The notes under the pieces were generated by a model. It was not told the origin of the DNA, searched no databases, and saw nothing but the letters and a program-made list of their open reading frames with translations. 64,000 nucleotides of DNA, from contig JAQERH010000004.1 of assembly GCA_027698105.1 (NCBI GenBank), positions 1-64,000 on the forward strand. The letters run 5' to 3'. Shown here one piece after another: positions 8,887 to 18,059 of the stretch (position 1 is its first letter; the number at the start of each line of letters is the position of its first letter). Both the position numbers and the translations under genes were made by a program. This stretch comes from Lachnospiraceae bacterium AM93-12TA (GTDB lineage Bacteria; Bacillota; Clostridia; Lachnospirales; Lachnospiraceae).

Positions 8887-10449
8887 TCAAATCACCAACC
8901 TTTCCGTTAAATTCAATCCACAGTTAAGGTGGAATACAATCAGTTCCCTTGTTTCCACCGTAATGCTCTCTACAAAGCCAAGGAACATTTCATCTGAAAA
9001 TGCTGTCAGCATCTCACCCTTAGAGGTGAAAGCCATCAGCTTTTGCAGTTCCTTCATCCTGACCTTGTCTCCGCCAACGAAACTCACCAGTTTATCCTTT
9101 TCTGCACGAAGCCGCTGTTCCTCCTCCAGAAGTGCATTGTTTTCCTTGTTGAAAACGGCAGGCTCCAAGACCCCCGTTGCCATCAGATTGGTAAGAATCT
9201 GTTTTCTGTCGGTATTGCCCTCAATACGGAGTTCCAACTCTTGAATACGGAGCAATCTGTCCTTATCATCCGTACCACGCAGAGTTCTGAGAAGTGGTTT
9301 CAGCACTGCTTGATGTCCGTAGACCAGTTTGTTCATCAGTGTCAGAAAAGCCAGTTTTATGCCCTCATCGGAAATGTAAAGCATAGAACACTGCTCTTTG
9401 TGTTCCAAATGCGTTGCACAAGTCCACGCCACATAATTTCCGCTTGGCTTGTAATGCTGCCTACGCTTGAAGGTATCACCGCACTCTCCGCATTTAATTC
9501 TGCCGGAAAAACAATATCTGTTCTGATATCGGTAGGTATCTGTGCCGTTACCCTTTTCCATTGCTCTCTGGTCAAGCACCATGCGAACCCTGTCAAAATC
9601 CTCATGGCTGATTATCGGCTCATGATGATTTTCGCAAAGGAAACGGTCACGCTCACCGTAATTTCGATGGCGGTTAAAACTGCTGTCACTGTAGGTCTTT
9701 TGAAAAATAACATCGCCTGTATATTTTTCGTTGGTAAGAATGGCCTTCACAGCACCCGCACCCCATTTACCGTTTTTCTTGGTCTTAAGTCCTCTGGCAT
9801 TCAGTTCCTTGGCTATGGCGTGCGTACCTTTACCCGCAAGGCAGGATGCGAAAATCTCTTTTACAACCTCTGCCTGCTCCGGCACAATGACCATCGTTCC
9901 GTTATCGTTGTCATATCCATATGGGGGATAGGAAATAATGAATGTGCCGTTCTGAAAGCGTTTCTGCACCGACCATTTGCTGTTTTCTGAAATGGACACC
10001 GATTCGCTTTCAGCAAGGCTACTTAATATGGAAAGCATCAGTTCGCTTTCCATCGAACCCGTGTTGATATTCTCTTTTTCAAAGAAAATGGAAATTCCCA
10101 AATCTGTCAGCTTTCGCACCATTTCCAGGCAGTCCGTTGTATTTCGTGCAAATCGGCTGATAGATTTGGTTATGATAAACTCAATCTTACCGTCCTCACA
10201 GTCTGCAATCATAGAAAGCAGTCCGGCACGGACATCCTTTTTCGTACCCGTGATGCCTTCGTCATAGTAAAGACCTACATACTCCCATTCGTCATTGGAA
10301 CGAATGTAGCTTTCATAATGTGCCTTTTGTGCTTCAAGGCTGATAAGCTGCTCATCACTTGCCGTAGACACTCGGCAGTAGGCAGCAACTTTTAATTTTT
10401 TCTTTTGACCCAGGGTTTCGTTTACCCCGATTTTTGTTATCCTTTTCAT
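8887..10449 (-). CDS. Large serine recombinase (first gene of operon)
   Basis: 520-aa serine recombinase with the nucleophile in YCRVST near residue 28, [11 protein letters not shown], a recombinase domain, a zinc ribbon (CGECGDTFKRR, then CATH and C) and a coiled coil. It is clearly diverged from the other two recombinases, so the operon encodes two different full-length enzymes. ATG 10449 is preferred over a TTG 3 nt upstream because AGGTG then lies at 5 nt spacing. Paired large serine recombinases are known to act together in some elements (the CcrA/CcrB pair of SCCmec is the classic case); whether this pair does so is not shown here. Confidence 0.92.
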   Translation of the reverse strand: MKRITKIGVNETLGQKKKLKVAAYCRVSTASDEQLISLEAQKAHYESYIRSNDEWEYVGLYYDEGITGTKKDVRAGLLSMIADCEDGKIEFIITKSISRFARNTTDCLEMVRKLTDLGISIFFEKENINTGSMESELMLSILSSLAESESVSISENSKWSVQKRFQNGTFIISYPPYGYDNDNGTMVIVPEQAEVVKEIFASCLAGKGTHAIAKELNARGLKTKKNGKWGAGAVKAILTNEKYTGDVIFQKTYSDSSFNRHRNYGERDRFLCENHHEPIISHEDFDRVRMVLDQRAMEKGNGTDTYRYQNRYCFSGRIKCGECGDTFKRRQHYKPSGNYVAWTCATHLEHKEQCSMLYISDEGIKLAFLTLMNKLVYGHQAVLKPLLRTLRGTDDKDRLLRIQELELRIEGNTDRKQILTNLMATGVLEPAVFNKENNALLEEEQRLRAEKDKLVSFVGGDKVRMKELQKLMAFTSKGEMLTAFSDEMFLGFVESITVETRELIVFHLNCGLNLTERLVI

Positions 10450-10511
10450 CAACTCACCTCGCTTTTTGGGTAGTGATATATTCCCGTACTATCGCAGAAA
10501 TAGCAAGTCAT

Positions 10512-10727
10512 TTACGGCATAATCTCTGACAGAAATGGGGAGAAAGTTTTGCGATTATAAGCCGATATTTTGTGGAATTCATCCACAGAAATCATGCCGA
10601 ACAGGAACATGGTTTCAAGCACCTGCTGTGCCCTGTAATAGTCAAATTCTCGCTGAAGCTCTTCCTGTGTGATTTCGTGTGCAACGGCGTTAGGTATCTT
10701 AAAATTCTCAATCTGTTTTACTTCCAT
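10512..10727 (-). CDS. SHOCT-like small prophage protein
   Basis: 71 aa, acidic N-terminal half, ending in a short SHOCT-like segment (MISVDEFHKISAYNRKTFSP). Small SHOCT-domain proteins are frequent beside phage recombinases; their biochemical role is unknown. A clear ribosome site (TGGAGG) lies upstream. It sits 62 nt before the first recombinase and behind a leader shared with the gene at 29511-29732. It may be the first gene of the integration operon. Confidence 0.7.
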   Translation of the reverse strand: MEVKQIENFKIPNAVAHEITQEELQREFDYYRAQQVLETMFLFGMISVDEFHKISAYNRKTFSPFLSEIMP

Positions 10728-10740
10728 TGTGATTCCTCCA

Positions 10741-10809
10741 ATCCGGGGAACGGTGGAAATGTTCCCTCTGCCTATATGCGAAAAGACAGGCTGAATCGAA
10801 CCCCCTCAA
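10741..10809 (-). repeat. Leader element copy A (T-arm-like motif)
   Basis: On the minus strand it contains TTGAGGGGGTTCGATTC (10809-10793), then TTTTCGC, CAGAGGG and a final TCC-CGGA-GGAG pattern just before the SHOCT gene. The same ordered blocks occur before the gene at 29732 (copy B). In this copy the right half of the hairpin is not complementary. Confidence 0.65.
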
Positions 10810-10812
10810 GGC

Positions 10813-10853
10813 AAAAAAATAATGCCCTTCAAGGAAAAATCCTCAAAGGGCAT
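10813..10853 (-). terminator. Terminator after the lysis genes
   Basis: Stem ATGCCCTT (10822-10829) pairs with AAGGGCAT (10846-10853), with an inner AGG/CCT pair. On the minus strand it is followed by TTATTTTTTT. It lies directly after the amidase stop codon and marks the end of the late transcript. Confidence 0.85.
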
Positions 10854-10857
10854 CATA

Positions 10858-11802
10858 TTAGTTCGGAATCTTCAGTTTCCAACCGCTATAAATCACATTG
10901 GAAGAAAGTCCATTCAGTTTCTTAATTTCGGTGTATCTGCTGCCTTTGCCGAGATATTTCACGGCAATATCCCAAAGGGTATCGCCCTTCACAACCGTAT
11001 GGACACGGTAATCCGGCTCGGCTGTGCTGTCGGCAGGATAAATGGCAGTGCCGTCATTTGCAAAAACAAAAGTTCCTGGGTTCTTATCTGCCGCCGCCTT
11101 TGCATTGGAGAGAATACGGTAAGCACCCACCTGGGACTTGCTGTCCTTCCAATCCTTACGCACACGGTAATAACCAGTAGTCAGCTTTTCGGGATATGTC
11201 ACCGTAGGCTCTGCAGGAGTTTCGGTTTCCTCCTCATCGGTAGTCGCCAGGAGTGCCTTGACCTCGGCACGGAAGGTATCCATGCTCTTGCCGTGCTTTG
11301 GAAACCAGTGCATCACGTCACCGTGGTTGGATGCAATGCCCTGCTTGTAACCCTCGGAGTGGCAGATGATGTTCTGTTCGGTCAAACCGTACTCCTTACA
11401 GAGGTAGGCACAAAGTTCAACGGCCTCACGGTACACCTTCTTAAAGTAGGCATAATCCGAAAGACCGTCCTCGCAGATTTCAAAACCGATATGGGTATTG
11501 TTTGCACTGCCCCCAGCGTGCCAACCACGATGATTCCAAGGGAGAGTTTGGTATGTGGCAATCGTGCCGTCAGCCAACTTGCCGATAAAGGCATGAACGC
11601 AGACCTCTCTGCCGCCGGGATGGTAGGTGTTCCAATGATTGCCGTACTGGTTTTTACCGAGCAAACCATCATCAGGACCTACATAGCGTTTTAGGTTCGG
11701 GTTGTTTGCACCCGTGGAATGAACCATGATACCCTTAACCGTGATTTTCCTGCCTGCTTTGTAACAGGCGTTTTCCGTTAAAATAAGTTTGTGTAAATTC
11801 AT
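10858..11802 (-). CDS. Endolysin: N-acetylmuramoyl-L-alanine amidase with LysM
   Basis: 314-aa phage lysin. The N-terminal Amidase_2 domain (zinc amidase cleaving the bond between muramic acid and L-alanine) shows the ligand context MVHSTG (His28), HIGFEICED and NHGDVMHWFPKH. A Thr/Glu-rich linker near residues 182-195 and a middle region lead to a C-terminal LysM domain (VKGDTLWDIAVKYL) that binds peptidoglycan. I choose ATG 11802 (MNLHKL), two bases after the holin stop, with GAGGG upstream; an ATG 36 nt earlier would overlap the holin. There is no signal peptide, consistent with release through the holin. Confidence 0.92.
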   Translation of the reverse strand: MNLHKLILTENACYKAGRKITVKGIMVHSTGANNPNLKRYVGPDDGLLGKNQYGNHWNTYHPGGREVCVHAFIGKLADGTIATYQTLPWNHRGWHAGGSANNTHIGFEICEDGLSDYAYFKKVYREAVELCAYLCKEYGLTEQNIICHSEGYKQGIASNHGDVMHWFPKHGKSMDTFRAEVKALLATTDEEETETPAEPTVTYPEKLTTGYYRVRKDWKDSKSQVGAYRILSNAKAAADKNPGTFVFANDGTAIYPADSTAEPDYRVHTVVKGDTLWDIAVKYLGKGSRYTEIKKLNGLSSNVIYSGWKLKIPN

Positions 11803-11803
11803 G

Positions 11804-12223
11804 TTACTTTCCCTCACTTTCCTTATTGTCGCGGTCATGGAGCTGCTCCAAAATGTCCTTCATCTTCTCCGGAATCGGCAAACCCAAGTGGGATGCATTT
11901 TCCAACAGGCTCACGCCCTCATTTGAGATGTAGAAGAAAATAACCGCTGTTCGGAGTACACTGCCATCACCGATAACATTGGCATCCAAGATATGTGCGA
12001 TGCCTATCAATGTGAAAATCAGCACTTTACGGCAGATACCCTTAAAACCAACGGAACTGGAGAGGTTCTTGTCTGAAATAGCACACATGACACCCGTGAT
12101 GTAGTCCACTGCCACGAACGCCACCAGTGCATAAAGAAGACCGTCAAAGCCTCCCAAGAACCAACCGAGCCAACCGCCGAGGGCGGCAAAGATGATTTGA
12201 ATGGTGTTCCATAAATCCTTCAT
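11804..12223 (-). CDS. Phage holin (TcdE / holin-4 type)
   Basis: 139-aa membrane protein that permeabilises the membrane to release the endolysin. Hydrophobic segments near residues 5-45, 65-80 and 85-105 and a charged C-terminus (HDRDNKESEGK) are typical. Start ATG 12223 (MKDLWNTIQ) is supported by GAGGA upstream and by family length; a frame open further upstream would run into the tail gene. It is followed immediately by the amidase. Confidence 0.88.
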   Translation of the reverse strand: MKDLWNTIQIIFAALGGWLGWFLGGFDGLLYALVAFVAVDYITGVMCAISDKNLSSSVGFKGICRKVLIFTLIGIAHILDANVIGDGSVLRTAVIFFYISNEGVSLLENASHLGLPIPEKMKDILEQLHDRDNKESEGK

Positions 12224-12299
12224 AGTAAAATCCTCGCTTTCATAATTTTTTGTATGCAAAAAGGGCACCCACCACATTGGCAGATACCCCTTAAAGCCG

Positions 12300-14768
12300 T
12301 TATTCAGTTTGCTTGGGCAGCCATTCCCAGATACGCATATCCTCCTGCCCAAGGGACCACATACACATCCCTCGCAGTTTCCATCGGTATGCTGCCTGGT
12401 TCGCCCAATAGATCAGGCTATCCACATCCTGATAATACAGAATAGAAAAGCCGTCTGAATCCCCAAGGAACAGTCTGGAAATCCAGATGTTGATATCCTT
12501 TGAGATGATTTTTGCCGTGTAGTCATTGCCACACTCCAAAGCCATCACATGGGAATGGTAGAACTCATAGTCCAGCGAAATATCCTCACTGCGTGTGGAG
12601 TATTCCTCCACATCGGAAGTCAACGTGAACACCTGGAACTCCTCATCCCATGTGCAGTTGTTCCTTTTAATCCTGCCGTAGGTAGTTTCCGTTCCATCCG
12701 GCATTACCACATCGAACCTCTCATAAGGCTCATACGTCCAGGCATCTCCCAAACGGAGCAACTGACAGTTTACCTTGTTATCGGAACGTATGCCTGCATA
12801 ACCGCTGACATCACTGACCGTTGCCGTAAATCGCAGCGTGTTGGATGCAGAGGAATACACTCGTACCTTATTTCCGCGTTTTCGCATTTCAATGGTGTAG
12901 GCATTCGGATTACTGCGAAGGTCTGCCTTTGATGTCTTGGAAAAACTGGTAGCATAACTACCTTTTAGCGTAGAACCCTCATACAACTCAACACGCTGAC
13001 TGTCATAGTTATAACAGCAAAATAATGAGCCAAGGAAAATTCCCGCTTTACCACCACCGTCTTCCGGAAAGATAATCTGTGCCCTCAGATGAATATCCGA
13101 AAAACTACCGTAATTCCACGCAAGCTGACCGTAACCCTCAAGCTGTGAATACGGTCGGTTTGCCGTGCTGTCCGGGTCTTGCCATACATCCCACTCACCG
13201 GAGAGAACCGTCCAGTAGCTTTCCGGTATTTTTTCTTCATCACGGAAGTCCTCATACCACACAAGAGCCGAGTCAGGCTTTCGGCGGAGCATTTCCAATG
13301 TCAGCTTGAACCCCGTTGCTGGGCCCACCATATCTCCGCTCACATCCTTGAACTTTCGTGGAGCAAGGGTGTATTCTGCTTCACCTGCCGTAGGTTCTTC
13401 GGAAAAATCAGTGCAGACACGGAAACCATAAAACTGCACACCGTTTACACCGACAGAAATGGTCAGCGTATGCTCTCCCGCAGAAAGGCTCACTCCCTTG
13501 GCAAGTGTCGCCCAGAAGGTAGTTCTCCAATACGGCCACCACAGACGGCTTTCCGAAAAATGCACGGTGTCACCATCCAGTGATGCGTAGATGCTGTTTT
13601 TATCCCAGAACGGGTAACACAAACGAACCGCTACATCATAAGTTCCTGCCTCATCAATCTTAAATTTGTAGGTGGCTGTACCCTCATCACCCAAAGTGAC
13701 CAGTGTTTTCGATACCGAAACCACACCGCCGTAGCTGTCCGGCTCGGCATCGTGGTCAGTGATGATATCTCCGAATTTGGTATGCTGCTGTTTTGCATAA
13801 GCGGTCAGATATCGTCTGCGGTTATAGGTTTCAGTCATTAGCGGATAAGAATAATCCGTTGCATCTCTTCCTTCCATATAATCGTACACGTGAGGCAATG
13901 CCCACGGTCCCATATCGTAATCGTCCCAATAAGAAACTATCGGAATGAATGGTTGCGGAGGTGCATCATCGGTAAAATTGTAAACACCCTGCATCCAGTA
14001 TTTTGCTGCATAATAGGTGTGGGATGTACCTCGATAATATTTACCGAGGTTCTCCGGTGTGTCATATATCTGCCAGTTCCAACCGTAAGCAGGCATACCA
14101 AGGAACACCTTGTCAGGGTTCATTACCTTCGTAGCATAATCGTAAATACCCTCAAGCCAGCTCCTCGGAGAAACAGGACCCGGTGCAGAACCCGCCCAAG
14201 CCATACCGTAACTCATAATGGATGCCGTATCGCAATACTTATCAAGGTCACCATACACACACCAGTTTTCTCCACCCACCGAACCGTTGACGGAAGTCAT
14301 ACCTGGAAGGCAGATATTCATCTCCTTGGTGGAATCATAGGCTTTTACCGTTTCGTAGATGTGTTTGAACATTGCCGTGGAAGCTGCGTGGGTGGAATAG
14401 TCATCTCCTTTTTCCAAGTCGATATCCACACCATTGCACCACGGATACTTTTCCATGATACGCACAAGTTCAGAGCAGAACTTATCCTGTGCACCGCCCG
14501 TATTATCACGCAGAGCCTTAAAAATAGAATTGGCACCATCATTAGCTACCGTAAGTAGCCATCGGATATGTGGCCATTTGTTGATATAGGTCAGCATATT
14601 GCCGATGGGAACACCACTCTCGGTAATCGTACCTGTCTTATCTACCTTGAAAGAAAACAGACCGATGGTATCGATTCGGTCACCATAATCACGCAAGGCT
14701 TCATACATTCTGGAGTTTCCCATAAATGTCCACACCATAATTCGTTTGCCTTTCAGTTTATCCCTCAA
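12300..14768 (-). CDS. GH18-domain tail protein (receptor binding / cell wall active)
   Basis: 822-aa structural protein at the tail tip. Residues 1 to about 330 form a glycoside hydrolase 18 barrel; the catalytic motif is intact as GVDIDLE with Asp115, Asp117 and Glu119, so it may hydrolyse a GlcNAc-containing polymer. Next come a beta-sandwich carbohydrate-binding-like region (about 360-460) and a laminin/concanavalin-like region (about 500-660). The C-terminus (WKLRGMCMWSLGQED and a final Trp) resembles the last GH18 barrel strand, so the binding modules seem inserted into the barrel. The start is TTG 14768, with GGAGGTG 7 nt upstream, overlapping the previous stop. It probably binds or trims host wall glycans during adsorption. 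Confidence 0.82.
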   Translation of the reverse strand: MRDKLKGKRIMVWTFMGNSRMYEALRDYGDRIDTIGLFSFKVDKTGTITESGVPIGNMLTYINKWPHIRWLLTVANDGANSIFKALRDNTGGAQDKFCSELVRIMEKYPWCNGVDIDLEKGDDYSTHAASTAMFKHIYETVKAYDSTKEMNICLPGMTSVNGSVGGENWCVYGDLDKYCDTASIMSYGMAWAGSAPGPVSPRSWLEGIYDYATKVMNPDKVFLGMPAYGWNWQIYDTPENLGKYYRGTSHTYYAAKYWMQGVYNFTDDAPPQPFIPIVSYWDDYDMGPWALPHVYDYMEGRDATDYSYPLMTETYNRRRYLTAYAKQQHTKFGDIITDHDAEPDSYGGVVSVSKTLVTLGDEGTATYKFKIDEAGTYDVAVRLCYPFWDKNSIYASLDGDTVHFSESRLWWPYWRTTFWATLAKGVSLSAGEHTLTISVGVNGVQFYGFRVCTDFSEEPTAGEAEYTLAPRKFKDVSGDMVGPATGFKLTLEMLRRKPDSALVWYEDFRDEEKIPESYWTVLSGEWDVWQDPDSTANRPYSQLEGYGQLAWNYGSFSDIHLRAQIIFPEDGGGKAGIFLGSLFCCYNYDSQRVELYEGSTLKGSYATSFSKTSKADLRSNPNAYTIEMRKRGNKVRVYSSASNTLRFTATVSDVSGYAGIRSDNKVNCQLLRLGDAWTYEPYERFDVVMPDGTETTYGRIKRNNCTWDEEFQVFTLTSDVEEYSTRSEDISLDYEFYHSHVMALECGNDYTAKIISKDINIWISRLFLGDSDGFSILYYQDVDSLIYWANQAAYRWKLRGMCMWSLGQEDMRIWEWLPKQTE

Positions 14769-15328
14769 ATCGACACACCTCCATCCGTCATCTGCTGTAA
14801 TTCAAAAAGCACCCTGGCAGACTTTCCGTCCTCCAAGGTAACCATGTGCTTGGAATCCCAAGCGGCACTGTATTGATAAAAACCTTCTTTGAGTTCGGTC
14901 ACACCGTTCTTCGTGCATTCTCTCACAGAAGCAAGGAGAGCCAGATCATCCTCCGCAGACAGGCTTTTTGGAAATACAACCTTCTGACCGCCAACACCCT
15001 GGGCAAGCTGCACCGAGCCTGCCTTCATATCGGATTTGGGATAAATATGAATATCCAAACCACCGGAAGTATCACCGACATTACAGATAATCACCGTTTC
15101 CGCAGAACGCACAACGCCGTTGAACCATACCTTGGAACCTTCTTTCAACCATCTCTCTGTGTGTGGCACATAGCCTGTCAGCGCAGGTCCTTCCTGTAAT
15201 TGCAGGTCAGTAAACCATATCGTTCCGGAGCAGTCCGTGACGGTAGGTTTCACGGTAACGCTCACAACACGCATATCATGCTTTTTGTTTATGACCTCTG
15301 CCAGACGGATAAATACCGGATTAGCCAT
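14765..15328 (-). CDS. Baseplate/tail protein, paralogue of next gene
   Basis: 187 aa, no enzyme motif. Residues about 20-60 (VTVKPTVTDCSGTIWFTDLQ, then LQEG and a Gly-Tyr) share the pattern TVxxxVTxCxGTxxxTDLxLQxG with the 65-aa gene just upstream, so both carry the same small domain. The C-terminal half (YSAAWDSKHMVTLEDGKSAR) is beta-rich. ATG 15328 is chosen over a TTG 3 nt upstream. It overlaps the upstream gene by 8 nt and the GH18 gene by 4 nt. A structural role at the tail tip is inferred from position. Confidence 0.7.
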   Translation of the reverse strand: MANPVFIRLAEVINKKHDMRVVSVTVKPTVTDCSGTIWFTDLQLQEGPALTGYVPHTERWLKEGSKVWFNGVVRSAETVIICNVGDTSGGLDIHIYPKSDMKAGSVQLAQGVGGQKVVFPKSLSAEDDLALLASVRECTKNGVTELKEGFYQYSAAWDSKHMVTLEDGKSARVLFELQQMTDGGVSI

Positions 15329-15518
15329 CAAGCACCCACTTCATTTCGCAGGGATGACCTACCCATCCCGTGGCTACCGAACCCGGTTGCAACAGAAGGT
15401 CTGTAATATAAAAAGTGCCTGCGCAGTTGGTCACGCACACACGCACGGTGATAGATTTCACTTTGGAGAAGTAATTTTCAGGCATTATCTTCTCCGATGT
15501 TTTAGAAAAATAAGCCAT
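15321..15518 (-). CDS. Small baseplate protein
   Basis: 65 aa, consisting almost entirely of the domain shared with the following 187-aa protein (SITVRVCVTNCAGTFYITDL, then LLQPG). GGAGGTG lies 5 nt before ATG 15518; a frame opening 12 nt earlier would start inside that ribosome site. It begins 12 nt after the Tal stop. Function unknown; it probably belongs to the adsorption apparatus. Confidence 0.65.
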   Translation of the reverse strand: MAYFSKTSEKIMPENYFSKVKSITVRVCVTNCAGTFYITDLLLQPGSVATGWVGHPCEMKWVLDG

Positions 15519-15529
15519 AGACACCTCCA

Positions 15530-18055
15530 TCAGTAAAGGTCAATGAATCTGGTTTCGGTACTGCCATCTTCATATTCAATAACTACTTCAATGCCAACCT
15601 GGGCATTATCAGAGAGTTTCTTCAAATTCTCTGATGCAATCTGCGCCGACAATGTATAACTGCTGCGGTTGGAAGGATACACAGTCTGATACAGACTTTT
15701 TGTCATGCCTGCAACACCTTCCGCCTTAAAAGATGCCGTGCCGGATGCTCCATTTTCTCCGTCTGCCTCAAAACCGGAACTGACCCAATATGCCAAGCCA
15801 TCATCAGCACGGGAATTTCGCAGATGATTGAACGGCACAAGTTCACGGATATCGTTATTGGATACCATTCCTGTACCTTCCAGTGCATCGGCAATGGTAT
15901 CAATGGAACTTACTGAACTTCCGAGGTTCTTCAGCGTAGTGGAAAGTTCCAATACCGTATTCCAAGGCTCCTGCAGATTGTATTCTCGGCGCACGATACG
16001 GGTAGTGACAGAAAGGCCCAAATCCTTATCTTCCACACGGACATAATCGCCTAAGTTCCACGCCTCATGCTCATATCCTGTCAGCACAGATAAGTCCATC
16101 GCATTCAGCACATAAGATACGGCAGGCTTACAGTATTCTGCAAGACGCATGGCAGTGTATTCCTTCATCTGATATGGATTGGTAAAAGAAGAACAATCCA
16201 AAGTGGTAATACGGATATCTTTGGAATAAGTGAAATCCTCAAGATAAGGCTTACCACCATTGATATCAGCAAAGGTCATGCCGTTAGCACCGACCGCATA
16301 AAGCCTTGTTACAAGTGAACGGGTATCCACCACTCGTTCAATGCTTTTCATATTCTTTTTGTATGCAAACAAGGCACCGCTGTCTTTGCCGTTGACCGTA
16401 AGCAGATGCACCAATCGGTTCGGGCAGTCAAATACAAGGTCACCACCGTGGAGATTGGCAACGCTGCGTAAGATGGAAAGTGCGTTTTTCTCCGAACTCG
16501 TCCAGGTACGTTTGGAAGTCACATTGACCGTTCCCACACTCCACTCGGTATCGGCAAGGGCATACGCCATAGCCACATCCGCCATTTCCGCATCAAACTT
16601 CTTTTCTTCCTTACGGACAGAAAAAGTAAGGTCATAAAACTCCGCCTCGGCATACACCTGCGTTACCGTGTTTCCGGTGCTGTCCTTCACATCCGTAATG
16701 GTACGCACCTTATACACATCATCTACGATTTGGATTTTCTTCTCGTTTTCAAGATACTTACGCTTGCTGTCACGAAAGGGGATGGAAAAAGTCAGCGTAT
16801 CTTCGCCATTGATTTCACCCGTCACGATGATGTCATAGGCATTCTCCAAAATGGCCTCCCACGCTCCGTTATCATCCAGAACCACAGGACGGGCATAACC
16901 GATTTTTTCATAGGGTGCTTTCGGAATGTCATAAAGGCGGATATCTACAAGTTTCGGTGTCTTGGAAGTATCTGAGGTGGTCAGCGTTACTTTGAAACGG
17001 ATATAGTTTCGGTTCGGAGATTGCAGTTTTCCATCTGCACCGACAGATACCCAATCACTCCAATCCACAAGGTCATCACTTGTGGATGTTTCCACCGATG
17101 CCACTGCCGTTGTGCCTGCGATATATTCACTGGTATAAGACACTCTGCCTGTGCCGGATAGATTGCACTCCACAGCTTTGGTATACAGGATACCGCTTTC
17201 CGGGTAAACTCCATCCGTTGCTTTCAGCGTAACACCACCCATCACTGAAAAAGCATCTACACCAGAGGAAGTGTCTGCACCGTTGCACAGAATGGTGGCG
17301 TTGAAATAATCCACCAGATCATCTGCGGTAAGCGGCGAATCACAGTCCAGGAACCATTCATCAAAGCCACCTGCGTAATAATAGGTGTCGGCGTGCATAC
17401 CGATAACAAGGTCAGCCGTGCAGGAACGATTCAATTCTCCACCGATTGTCAAAACTTCGGATTTCCATACCGTACCGGAAGAACGGTCACCAACAACATA
17501 AGTGAACTTCTTGTTGTTCGGCTCAATAACTCCGGCAATGAAATACCACACACCATTCTTTAATGAAAAAGTCGGTGTCACGGTCTTATCCAAAATAAGA
17601 CTGCCGGAGGAATTATAAAGCATAATTCTCGGTTTTCCGGAGTACAAAGACAGATAGAAAATCGGCTGTCCCGGACCGTAACGGGTATTGAATATCGGAC
17701 AGAATGTATTGCCTACGGAATAAGTGGTAGGACACATCCAACCGCCCACGATGATACGCTCACCAAGGTTTGCAAAAATTGTGCCGTCATTAGTCACCTG
17801 CAGGTGGGTTTTCTCCGTAGTCGGATTATTGATATTAAAGCGAATCTGACGCCCTTTCGGACTTTTACTAAGATTGGCGGTTGTGCCACTCCAATTTACA
17901 ACAGTAAAGTTGCGTCCATAACCGGAAGAGTCGGCAAGCGCCGTATCCTCATCCGGTGCAGACTCGTTGAAACGCCACAGACCAGAGGCAGCATACTCTG
18001 CGGGAAATTCACCCGTGAAATCCGTCTGTTTATTCAGAATTGTTTTCAAAGACAT
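15530..18055 (-). CDS. Tail tip / tail-associated protein (Tal, gp44-like)
   Basis: 841-aa tail spike or hub protein. Residues about 20-270 form a LamG/concanavalin-like glycan-binding domain (SSGYGRNFTVVNWSGTTANL, later FDEWFLDCD). A middle beta-rich segment follows. From about residue 390 it is the conserved siphophage tail-endopeptidase-type region (AWEAILENAYDIIVTGEING onward, with GDYVRVEDKDLG), as in gp44-like hubs. Start ATG 18055 has GGAGGTG at 6 nt; an earlier in-frame start would overlap Dit. No separate C-terminal lysozyme or peptidase motif is seen. Confidence 0.85.
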   Translation of the reverse strand: MSLKTILNKQTDFTGEFPAEYAASGLWRFNESAPDEDTALADSSGYGRNFTVVNWSGTTANLSKSPKGRQIRFNINNPTTEKTHLQVTNDGTIFANLGERIIVGGWMCPTTYSVGNTFCPIFNTRYGPGQPIFYLSLYSGKPRIMLYNSSGSLILDKTVTPTFSLKNGVWYFIAGVIEPNNKKFTYVVGDRSSGTVWKSEVLTIGGELNRSCTADLVIGMHADTYYYAGGFDEWFLDCDSPLTADDLVDYFNATILCNGADTSSGVDAFSVMGGVTLKATDGVYPESGILYTKAVECNLSGTGRVSYTSEYIAGTTAVASVETSTSDDLVDWSDWVSVGADGKLQSPNRNYIRFKVTLTTSDTSKTPKLVDIRLYDIPKAPYEKIGYARPVVLDDNGAWEAILENAYDIIVTGEINGEDTLTFSIPFRDSKRKYLENEKKIQIVDDVYKVRTITDVKDSTGNTVTQVYAEAEFYDLTFSVRKEEKKFDAEMADVAMAYALADTEWSVGTVNVTSKRTWTSSEKNALSILRSVANLHGGDLVFDCPNRLVHLLTVNGKDSGALFAYKKNMKSIERVVDTRSLVTRLYAVGANGMTFADINGGKPYLEDFTYSKDIRITTLDCSSFTNPYQMKEYTAMRLAEYCKPAVSYVLNAMDLSVLTGYEHEAWNLGDYVRVEDKDLGLSVTTRIVRREYNLQEPWNTVLELSTTLKNLGSSVSSIDTIADALEGTGMVSNNDIRELVPFNHLRNSRADDGLAYWVSSGFEADGENGASGTASFKAEGVAGMTKSLYQTVYPSNRSSYTLSAQIASENLKKLSDNAQVGIEVVIEYEDGSTETRFIDLY

Positions 18056-18059
18056 ACCA

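Noticed and set aside
9043..9990. Plus-strand frame over the first recombinase
   Set aside because: It is opposite a serine recombinase with intact motifs. No ribosome site or recognisable domain in the plus-strand product.
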